Shown: piece after piece, positions 32,586 to 39,966 of the stretch
How positions within the stretch are numbered: position 1 is the stretch's first letter
Layout of the letters: the number at the start of each line of letters is the position of its first letter
Assembly: GCF_000426385.1 (NCBI RefSeq)
Contig: NZ_AUFG01000001.1
Span: forward strand, 124,001 to 188,000
Reading direction: 5' to 3'
DNA from: Arsenicicoccus bolidensis DSM 15745
GTDB taxonomy: Bacteria; Actinomycetota; Actinomycetes; Actinomycetales; Dermatophilaceae
DNA: 64,000 nt
Notes under the pieces: generated by a model
What the model saw: only the letters and a program-made list of their open reading frames with translations
Database searches by the model: none
Told to the model about the DNA's origin: nothing
Translations under genes and position numbers: made by a program

Positions 32586-33128
32586 ATGACCACAGCAACG
32601 ATCGCCCTCGACGTCCCCCGGGTGTGGGGAGGGAGGATCGTGGCGCGTCCGCAGACGGCCACCGAGGACGCCGTGCGTGAGATCTACCGCGCGCACTACG
32701 GCATGCTCGCAGGCTGGGCGACCAAGCTCGCCGGGGACCCCGACCTCGGGCACGACTTCGCCACGGAGGCGTTCGTCAAGCTGCTGCGGCACGTCGACTC
32801 GGTCAACGAGCCGCGCGCGTGGCTCTACACCGCCACCGGTAATCTCGTGCGGGACCACTGGCGCAAGCGCGGTCGTGAGGCGATCGCCTACGGCAAGGTC
32901 GGCGACGAGACCACCACCGTCGCCACCGACCACTCGACGACGCTCACCGTCCGTGACGCCGTCCAGTCGCTGCCCGACCGGCTGCGGATGGCGGTCATGA
33001 TGCACTACTTCGCCGACCGGCCGGTGGCCACGGACGCCGAACAGCTCGGCAAGTCCCAGGGCGCGGTCAAGCGCGACCTGTACGACGCGCGGGCCCGCCT
33101 CGCCCCGATCCTGGAGGGAGTCCGATGA
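32586..33128 (+). CDS. sigma-70 family (ECF-like) sigma factor
   Basis: 180-residue sigma factor. Region 2 is at about 30-100 (VREIYRAHYGMLAGWATKLA, EAFVKLLRHVDSVNEPRAWLYTATGNLVRDHWRKR) and region 4 at about 120-178 (AVQSLPDRLRMAVMMHYFAD, LGKSQGAVKRDLYDARARL). ATG 32586 has AAGGGG just upstream. It overlaps the following gene as ATGA, the classic sigma/anti-sigma arrangement. Target promoters unknown. The upstream gap has GTTGG-N8-CCAAC at 32539-32556. Confidence 0.9.
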   Translation: MTTATIALDVPRVWGGRIVARPQTATEDAVREIYRAHYGMLAGWATKLAGDPDLGHDFATEAFVKLLRHVDSVNEPRAWLYTATGNLVRDHWRKRGREAIAYGKVGDETTTVATDHSTTLTVRDAVQSLPDRLRMAVMMHYFADRPVATDAEQLGKSQGAVKRDLYDARARLAPILEGVR

Positions 33129-34623
33129 GCCCGTCGACCCGGGACCCCGCGGTCGCGATCCCTTCGGCGAGTCCTTCGGCGAGCGCGGCGAGCCCTACCG
33201 CGACGACCTCTACCGTGACGAGCCCTACCGTGACGAGCCCTACCGTGACGAGCCCTACCGTGACGAGGACGGCCGGCTCGACCAGCACGATCCCGTCGCC
33301 GACTTCTTCCGCGCCCAGCGCGAGGGCATCACCCCGCTGCCGGCCGACGACCTGCGCTGGCAGCGCATCGCCCGCGAGGGTCGGGGGGCTCGCCGCCCTC
33401 GTGGGCGGTGGCAGACCATCGCCGCGACCGCCGCCGTCGCGGCCGTCGGCGGCGGTGTGGTGGTCGCCCAGCAGGGCGGCCTCCTTCCTGACCGGTCCTC
33501 CTCGGTGGCCCCGGCCACCGACGCCTCGACCGCCCAGGTGGGTCAGCGGGTCCCGGCGGGCTTCGACGTCGGGGCCGTGACCCAGGCGCGCAAGCCGGGC
33601 ACGACCGCTCCCGGACCGCTGCACGCCCTGGGCAGCGGCAGCTGCGCCGGCGCGACCACCTGCCCGGTCCGCGCGACCAGCACCGACGGCGGGCGCAGCT
33701 GGCGCGTGACGGCCGTCTTCCCCCAGCACACCGTGCTCGACCGGGCCGACGCCTCCGCGCGGCCGACCCCCCGCACGCTCTCCGAGGTCGTCTTCGCCGA
33801 CGACCTCAACGGCTGGGTCTACGGCGGGGCGCTGCTGCGCACCACCGACGGCGGGCGCACCTGGAGCCCCGCCGCCCACCCGGGGGCGATCGTGCTCGCC
33901 GTCGAGGCCACCGACGACGAGGTCGCGGTGGCCGCCGTCGACGAGTGCGGGGCCCGGGCCTGTGGCCAGGCCGTGCTCGTGCGCCGCGCCGAGCTCGACG
34001 GCACCGTGCCGGTGGACGTCCGGGTGCCGACGACGCGGGGGGATGCCCCGGTGCAGCGCGTCGACCTCGGCTGGCACGACGGCAACGTCCTCGTCTCGGG
34101 GATCGTCGGGACCGACCGCGGCCCGCAGGGCATGCAGGCCGCGTCCGTGTCCGCGACCGGCGTGGCCACGCCGCTCACGGCGATCGACGAGGGGTGCCCC
34201 AACTCGATGGGCCTGCAGATCTCGCGGCCGGCCGGCGAGTACCTCTACGCCCGCTGCTCCATCGGGTCTGCCGCCGGCTCGGCCGATCTCAGCCTCGTGA
34301 TGAGTGCCGACGGCGGCCGGACCTGGGACTTCACCGCGATGGACCCGGCCAAGGGCGTGCCGGCCAACGCGTTGGTCGCCCCCTCCGACGACCAGCACGT
34401 CGTCGCGGCGTCCCCCACGTCATACGTGCTGCAGGCGAGCCGCGACGGGGGCGCCACCTTCGCGGCGCCCACGAAGCCTCCGGCCGCCCGCAACGGCTGG
34501 GTGGCCCTGCGCCACGAGGCCGGCGGCTTCCTGGCCGTGCCGCGCGGCGAGCGGGGCGCCTACTACCTCGGCAGCCACGACGGCCTGACGTGGCGCAAGG
34601 TCCAGGTCGCCGGAGCGCCCTGA
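33125..34623 (+). CDS. membrane beta-propeller protein, candidate anti-sigma, with an apparent frameshift near the start
   Basis: The ATG at 33125 overlaps the sigma stop, but codon usage and all later homology lie in another frame (codons at 33127+3n) that has no ATG or GTG before 33457. About one base appears missing between about 33137 and 33165. The downstream product has an acidic (PYRDE)n repeat, a cytoplasmic stretch (ADFFRAQREGITPLPADDLRW), one membrane helix (WQTIAATAAVAAVGGGVVVA), then an extracytoplasmic region with BNR/Asp-box motifs (STDGGRSW, TTDGGRTW, SADGGRTW, SRDGGATF). This fits a membrane sensor for the upstream sigma factor. Sequencing error, pseudogene, or recoding are all possible. 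Confidence 0.65.
33193..33267. repeat. 15-bp tandem repeat, about 5 units
   Basis: Units related to CCCTACCGTGACGAG, the first two degenerate and the last three identical, encoding PYRDE pentapeptides. A coding minisatellite; unit length keeps the frame. Confidence 0.85.
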
Positions 34624-34647
34624 CGCGCGACGTGGGATCCTGACCGC

Positions 34648-37326
34648 ATGAGCGTGCAGCGTGGCAGCCACGGACCCGGTCGGCTCGGGGTCTCGGACCC
34701 CAGCTCGTGGGAGGCGGACGTCGTCCTGCGGGACGGGTCGGTGTGCCACCTGCGCCCGATCCGCCCCGACGACCGGGACCGCGTCCAGGCCTTCCACTCG
34801 CGCCAGTCGGCCGAGTCGATCTACCTGCGGTTCTTCGCGCCCATCAAGGAGATCAGCGCCAAGGACCTGACCCGCTTCACCGAGGTCGACCAGGTCGACC
34901 GGGTGGCGCTGGTGGCCACGGTGCGCGACGACATCATCGGGATCGGTCGCTACGACACGATCCGCCCGGGGGTCGCCGAGGTGGCGTTCAACATCTCCGA
35001 CCACTACCAGGGCAAGGGCATCGGCTCGGTGCTGCTCGAGCACCTCGCGGCCATCGGCCAGGAGCTGGGCGTCGAGGAGTTCGTGGCCGACGTCCTGCCG
35101 CAGAACCGCAAGATGATGAAGGTCTTCACCGACGCCGGCTACGAGGTCAAGCACCACTTCGACGACGGCGTAATCGCCGTCACCTTCCAGATCAGGCCCA
35201 CCGTGCGCTCCGAGCTCGTGCGGCTCTCGCGCGAGCACCGCTCGGAGGCGGCCAGCATCCGCACCGTCGTCGAGCCGGCCTCGGTGGTCGTCGTGGGCGC
35301 CAGTCCCCGCGTCGAGGCGCTCGGCCACCTGATCCTCGACAACCTCTTGCGTGGCGGCTACACCGGGGTGCTGCACGCCGTCCACCCGACGGCGTCCGAG
35401 GTGCTCGGCGTCCCGTGCCACCCCTCGGTGAGCGCGATCGGAGAGCCCGTCGACCTCGCGGTGGTGGCCGTCCCGGCGTCCGAGGTGCTGGGCGTCGTCG
35501 ACGACTGCGCCGCCGCGGGCGTCAAGTCCCTCGTCGTGGCGTCCTCCGGCTTCGCGGAGTCCGGTCCCGAGGGGCAGGAGCGCCAGCGCGCGCTGCTGCA
35601 GCACGCCCACGCCAACGGGCTGCGCGTCGTCGGGCCCAACACCATCGGCGTCGCCAACAACGCGCTGCACCTCAATGCCACGGTTGCACCCCGGCTCCCC
35701 AAGCCGGGCACGCTGGGGCTGTTCGCCCAGAGCGGTGCCCTGGGCGTGGCGGTCCTGGACGCCGCGCAGAGGCGCAACCTCGGCGTCTCGGTGTTCGCGT
35801 CCGCGGGCAACCGCGCCGACGTCTCCGGCAACGACCTCATGCAGTACTTCATCGACGACCCGGGCACCGAGGCCGTGGGCATGCACCTGGAGTCGGTGGG
35901 CAACCCCCGCAAGTTCTCCCGCATCGCCCGTCAGCTCGCGGCCTCCAAGCCCGTCATCGTGGTCAAGTCGGGCTACTCCGGCTACTCGGTCCCGCCCGGC
36001 CACCCGGTCCGCCCCACCCGGGTGCCCCGCGAGGCCTTCGACGCGATGATGACCCAGGCCGGGGTCATGCGCGTCGAGAACGTCCACCAGCTCTTCGACG
36101 TGGCCGCGCTCGTGACCTCCCAGCCGCTGCCCCGGGGGCGTCGGGTCGCGATCGTCGGCAACGCGCACGCGCTGGGCGCCCTCACCGGGGACGCCTGCCT
36201 GGACCGCGGGCTCGAGGTCACCCACGGGCCGGTGTCGCTGGCTCCCGAGGCGACGGCCGAGGCCTTCGCCCAGGCGCTGCGCTCCGCGCTCGAGGACCCC
36301 GCCGTCGACGCCGTGCTGACCTGCTTCATCCCCCCGCTGGTCACCGCCGACGAGTCGATCGTCAGCACCGTCGCGCAGGTGGCCGCCGGCAGCGACAAGC
36401 CGGTCCTCGGCACCTTCCTCGGCATGCGGGGCGTCGCGGACCCCCGGACCGGTGAGGGTCCTGGTCACGTGGGGTCGGTCCCGGCATACCCCATGCCCGA
36501 GGACGCCGTCCTCGCCCTCGACCAGGCCGTCCGGTACGCCGCCTGGCGCGAGGCCGACAAGGGCGAGCGGGTGAGCTATGACGACATCGACCGGCACGCC
36601 GCCTTCGCCGTGATCGACGGCGTCCTGCAGGACGCGCCGCAAGGCCGGGCGCTCACCGACGACGAGGCCCACGACCTCCTCGCGGCCTACGGCGTGCCCG
36701 TATGGCGCCGCGTGCGGGTCTTGTCGCCGGACGAGGCGGTCGCGGCCGCCGCCGTCGTGGGCTATCCCGTCATGATCAAGTCCGTCTCCCAGGTGCTGCG
36801 GCACTCGCCGGGGCTCGGCGCGCTCCGGCTGGACCTCGACGACGAGGAGGAGGTGCGCGAGGCCTACGGCCACCTGGTCACGCGCTTCGGCTCCCTCGGC
36901 GACCTCGCCCTCGTCGTCCAGGCGATGGCCGGGCCCGGGGTGGCCTGCGTGGTCCGTTCCACCGAGGACGCGCTCTTCGGACCCGTCGTGAGCTTCTCCG
37001 TCGCCGGCGCGCCCACCGAGCTCCTCGGGGACGTCAGCCACCGCATCCCCCCGCTGACCGACCGCGACGCCAGGGAGCTCGTCACCACGGTCAAGGCCTT
37101 CCCGATGCTCGACGGGCACCGCGGCGCCGAGCCGGTCGACCTGGCGGCGCTGCAGGACGTCGTCGGACGCGTCTCCGTGCTCGCCGACGACTTCCCCGAG
37201 GTCGCCGCCCTCGAGCTCAACCCCCTCAACGCCCGCCCCGGCGGCGTCGACGTGCTGGGCGCCGAGATCACGCTGGCCCGGCCCGGGCTGCGCACGGACT
37301 CCGACCGTCGAGCCATGACGGGTTGA
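34648..37326 (+). CDS. GNAT - acyl-CoA synthetase (NDP-forming) fusion, Pat-like protein acetyltransferase
   Basis: 892-residue protein. Order: GNAT domain about 25-180 (RPIRPDDRDRVQAFHSRQS, HYQGKGIGSVLLEHLAAIG), CoA-binding Rossmann domain about 205-300 (VVVVGASPRVEALGH), succinyl-CoA-ligase-like domains about 330-600 (FAQSGALGVAVLDAA, SAGNRADVSGNDLMQYF) and C-terminal ATP-grasp domain (YPVMIKSVSQVLRHSPGLGALRLDL). In the ACS region the phosphohistidine motif is missing (HPVRPTRVP in place of HTGALAG-type), as in Pat enzymes that regulate rather than synthesise acyl-CoA. Likely acetylates lysines of metabolic enzymes. GNAT-first order is the actinobacterial type. Confidence 0.9.
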   Translation: MSVQRGSHGPGRLGVSDPSSWEADVVLRDGSVCHLRPIRPDDRDRVQAFHSRQSAESIYLRFFAPIKEISAKDLTRFTEVDQVDRVALVATVRDDIIGIGRYDTIRPGVAEVAFNISDHYQGKGIGSVLLEHLAAIGQELGVEEFVADVLPQNRKMMKVFTDAGYEVKHHFDDGVIAVTFQIRPTVRSELVRLSREHRSEAASIRTVVEPASVVVVGASPRVEALGHLILDNLLRGGYTGVLHAVHPTASEVLGVPCHPSVSAIGEPVDLAVVAVPASEVLGVVDDCAAAGVKSLVVASSGFAESGPEGQERQRALLQHAHANGLRVVGPNTIGVANNALHLNATVAPRLPKPGTLGLFAQSGALGVAVLDAAQRRNLGVSVFASAGNRADVSGNDLMQYFIDDPGTEAVGMHLESVGNPRKFSRIARQLAASKPVIVVKSGYSGYSVPPGHPVRPTRVPREAFDAMMTQAGVMRVENVHQLFDVAALVTSQPLPRGRRVAIVGNAHALGALTGDACLDRGLEVTHGPVSLAPEATAEAFAQALRSALEDPAVDAVLTCFIPPLVTADESIVSTVAQVAAGSDKPVLGTFLGMRGVADPRTGEGPGHVGSVPAYPMPEDAVLALDQAVRYAAWREADKGERVSYDDIDRHAAFAVIDGVLQDAPQGRALTDDEAHDLLAAYGVPVWRRVRVLSPDEAVAAAAVVGYPVMIKSVSQVLRHSPGLGALRLDLDDEEEVREAYGHLVTRFGSLGDLALVVQAMAGPGVACVVRSTEDALFGPVVSFSVAGAPTELLGDVSHRIPPLTDRDARELVTTVKAFPMLDGHRGAEPVDLAALQDVVGRVSVLADDFPEVAALELNPLNARPGGVDVLGAEITLARPGLRTDSDRRAMTG

Positions 37327-37340
37327 CGGCTCGCAGGTGC

Positions 37341-37346
37341 CACAAT
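37341..37346 (+). promoter_or_regulatory. -10 hexamer (CACAAT) of the DUF5998 gene
   Basis: CACAAT ends 7 nt before ATG 37354, supporting that start over the in-frame ATG at 37345, which the hexamer overlaps. Confidence 0.45.
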
Positions 37347-37353
37347 GGCGGCC

Positions 37354-37986
37354 ATGCCTCGCGCCTCGCAGACCCCGGCCGACCTGCTCCCGCACTCCTT
37401 GCGGCGTGACATCGAGCGGGCCGGCTACTACCCGGCCCTCGTGGCCGACGTCGTCGCCGAGGCCGCCTGCGGCGAGGAGGTCGTCGAGCACCTGGTCCAC
37501 CAGGAGACGACCTTCGACCACGACGGGATCCTGCGCCACGTCACGGTCCTCGTGCTGACGCCCTCGCGGCTCGTGGTGGGGCACGTGGACGACCACGTCG
37601 ACGCCGCCTCGTCCGCCGGGGTGCCCCGCACCGGACGCGCGGCCGACCGCCCCGTCGACACCGTCGTGACGGCGACCTCCGAGTCGGTGCCGCTGTCCTC
37701 GGTCCGCGGGGTCATGCTCACGCACGTCGTGGCGTCGGCGACGTCATACCGGCCCGGCAGCCTCGGGGGAGAGGTGACCGTCTCGCTCGGGTGGGGCGCG
37801 GTCAACCGCGTGGACCTCATGCCCGCCGACTGCGACAACCCGGAGTGCGACGCCGACCACGGCTACGAGGGCACGATCTCCAGCGACGACATCTCGTTCC
37901 GCGTGAGCTCGGACGCCGACGGCCCCGAGGCCGTGGCGCAGGCCCGGGCGTTCGCGCGCGCGCTGTCCCTCGCCACGGGTCGCTGA
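37354..37986 (+). CDS. DUF5998 family protein
   Basis: 210-residue soluble protein of a conserved actinobacterial family of unknown function. Recognisable segments are LRRDIERAGYYPALVADVVAEAACGEEVVEHLVHQET, FDHDGILRHVTVLVLTPSRL, LTHVVASATSYRPGSLGGEVTVSLGWGAVNRVDLMP and DCDNPECDADHGYEGTI, the last with two cysteines that could bind metal. Start set by the -10 hexamer. One nt separates its stop from the phosphodiesterase GTG, so the two are an operon. Confidence 0.82.
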   Translation: MPRASQTPADLLPHSLRRDIERAGYYPALVADVVAEAACGEEVVEHLVHQETTFDHDGILRHVTVLVLTPSRLVVGHVDDHVDAASSAGVPRTGRAADRPVDTVVTATSESVPLSSVRGVMLTHVVASATSYRPGSLGGEVTVSLGWGAVNRVDLMPADCDNPECDADHGYEGTISSDDISFRVSSDADGPEAVAQARAFARALSLATGR

Positions 37987-37987
37987 C

Positions 37988-39151
37988 GTGCGGCGGGAGG
38001 TCGTGGCCCGGCTGGCGGACGCCTACACCGGCCTGGGGCTCGCCGACGTGCTGCCCGGGGTGGCACGGTCCCTCGGGGTGGACCTGGGTCCCCGCGAGGT
38101 GGGGCGACTGACGCTCCCGCGCTCGCGGCGCGCCGTGGTGGTGCTCGTCGACGGGCTCGGCCGCCACCTGCTCGAGGCGCGCCGCGGGCACGCGCCGTTC
38201 CTGCGCGGCGCCATGACCGGCTCGCCGGGGCTGCAGGCGGGATTCCCCTCCACCACGGCCACGAGCATGGGGACCTTCGGCACCGGCCTGCCGCCGGGCG
38301 CCCACGGCCTCGTCGGCTACCAGGTGCTCGTGCCGGGCGAGGACCGCACGTTCAACGAGCTGGCCTGGGACGAGGGCGTCGACCCCTTCGTGTGGCAGCC
38401 GCACGACACCGTCCTGCAGCGCTGCGAGCGCGCCGGCGTCGCGGTGACCCGCATCGGGCCGCACTACTTCGACGGGTCCGGGCTGACCAACGCGGCGCTG
38501 CGCGGCGGAGCCTTCCTCGGTGCCAAGGACCTGGACGCGCGGGTCGAGGTCGCGGCGCGCACCGCGGCGGCGGCGCCTCGCACCCTCGTCTACCTCTACT
38601 GGGGCGAGCTCGACAAGACCGGCCACGTCCACGGCTGGGAGTCGCCCGAGTGGACCGCCGAGCTCGAGCACGTCGACGACCAGCTCGCCCGCCTGCGCCG
38701 GCTGCTGCCCGAGGACTGCGCCCTGCATGTCACCGCCGACCACGGCATGGTCGACGTGCCCCTCGACCGTCGCCTCGACGTCGCGGCCGAGCCGGACCTG
38801 GCCGCCGGCGTGCGCCACGTCGGGGGCGAGCCGCGCTCCCTCCAGCTGTATGCCGAGGACCCCGGCGCCTCGTCCGTCGCCGCCATGGTCGAGCGCTGGG
38901 CGGCCCGGCTCGGTGACGACGCGCTCGTCAGGACGCGTGAGCAGGTCGTCGACGAGGGCTGGTTCGGCGTGGTCGGCCCGGCGGTCGTGCCGCGCATCGG
39001 TGACGTGGTCGTCGCCATGACGGGGTCGATGGCGGTGGTCGACTCGCGCATCATGCGTCCCGAGCTGATGGGTCTGCTCGGCGTGCACGGGTCCGTGACC
39101 GAGCAGGAGACCGCCATACCCCTGCTGACCTGGCCCGCGAGGAAGAGCTGA
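37988..39151 (+). CDS. alkaline phosphatase-superfamily phosphodiesterase/nucleotide pyrophosphatase
   Basis: 387-residue hydrolase. Metal and nucleophile motifs typical of the ENPP-like group are visible: VVVLVDGLGRHLL (first Asp), FPSTTATSMGTFGTGLPPG (Thr nucleophile in the TTATS stretch), YWGELDKTGHVHGWESPEW, and VTADHGMVDVPL. No signal peptide. It should cleave phosphodiester or pyrophosphate bonds; substrate unknown. GTG start 1 nt after the DUF5998 stop; overlaps the thymidine kinase ATG by 1 nt. Confidence 0.88.
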   Translation: MRREVVARLADAYTGLGLADVLPGVARSLGVDLGPREVGRLTLPRSRRAVVVLVDGLGRHLLEARRGHAPFLRGAMTGSPGLQAGFPSTTATSMGTFGTGLPPGAHGLVGYQVLVPGEDRTFNELAWDEGVDPFVWQPHDTVLQRCERAGVAVTRIGPHYFDGSGLTNAALRGGAFLGAKDLDARVEVAARTAAAAPRTLVYLYWGELDKTGHVHGWESPEWTAELEHVDDQLARLRRLLPEDCALHVTADHGMVDVPLDRRLDVAAEPDLAAGVRHVGGEPRSLQLYAEDPGASSVAAMVERWAARLGDDALVRTREQVVDEGWFGVVGPAVVPRIGDVVVAMTGSMAVVDSRIMRPELMGLLGVHGSVTEQETAIPLLTWPARKS

Positions 39152-39846
39152 TGATCGACGGTGACGACGGTGACGACATGGACGACGAGGATGCGGTCCG
39201 CCCGAGCCCGGACCAGAACCCGCTCTTCGGCATCTGCCACCTGGCGCCCGCCGTCGGTCGCCTGCGCTTCCACGCGGGGCTGATGGGCGCGGGCAAGTCG
39301 GCGCTCGCGATCCAGGTCGGCTTCCACCGACGGCAGGCGGGCCGCCCCGGCCTCATCTTCACCTCCGCCGACCGCGCGGGGTCCGGCACCCTCTCGTCCC
39401 GGCTCGGCCTGTCGGTGTCCGCGCGGGAGTTCACCGAGGAGACCGACTTCGTCGCGACCGTCGGCGAGGCCCTCCCTGCTCGCGGCTTCGTCATCGTCGA
39501 CGAGGCCCAGTTCCTCACCCCGGGCCAGGTCGACGAGCTCGCCCTGCTCGTGGACCAGATGGCCGTCGACGTCGACTGCTTCGGGCTGCTGACGGCCTTC
39601 GACTCGCACACCTTCCCCGGCTCGCAGCGGCTCGTGGAGCTCGCCGACGACATCCTCGACCTCGTCGAGGTGCTGTGCTGGTGCGGCCAGGCGGGCCGCG
39701 TCAACGCCCGCATCGAGGGCGGCGAGGTCATCCGGTCGGGCTCGCAGGTGGCCGTGGGCGACCTGGGCGGGGGCGCGGGCGCGACCTACCGCGTGCTCTG
39801 CCGACGGCACTGGCGCGAGGGCGAGCCCGGTCCCGGCGTCCTCTGA
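39151..39846 (+). CDS. tdk: thymidine kinase (type II)
   Basis: 231-residue salvage kinase phosphorylating thymidine. Walker A is in FHAGLMGAGKSALAIQ, Walker B/catalytic region in FVIVDEAQFLTPGQVDEL; the Zn-binding cysteines are CWCGQAG and the C-terminal CRRHW. Acidic N-terminal tail (MIDGDDGDDMDDEDA) is unusual. ATG is overlapped by the preceding stop (TGATG), so it is coupled to the phosphodiesterase gene. Confidence 0.88.
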   Translation: MIDGDDGDDMDDEDAVRPSPDQNPLFGICHLAPAVGRLRFHAGLMGAGKSALAIQVGFHRRQAGRPGLIFTSADRAGSGTLSSRLGLSVSAREFTEETDFVATVGEALPARGFVIVDEAQFLTPGQVDELALLVDQMAVDVDCFGLLTAFDSHTFPGSQRLVELADDILDLVEVLCWCGQAGRVNARIEGGEVIRSGSQVAVGDLGGGAGATYRVLCRRHWREGEPGPGVL

Positions 39847-39966
39847 CGCGATGTGACCTGCACCACCGACCCCCGGCTCGGGTGCCTGCGAGGACCGGGC
39901 TAGGTTGGGGCCACCAGGGCGAGCACCGACGGCTCGTGACCAGAAGGTTGTCAAAGGGGACGATCG

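Noticed and set aside
33125-33580. Complete frame starting at the ATG that overlaps the sigma stop
   Set aside because: After about 12 codons its codon bias and content (poly Ser/Thr/Pro) fit a wrong frame; the homologous protein continues in another frame. Its start codon is kept only as the probable original start.
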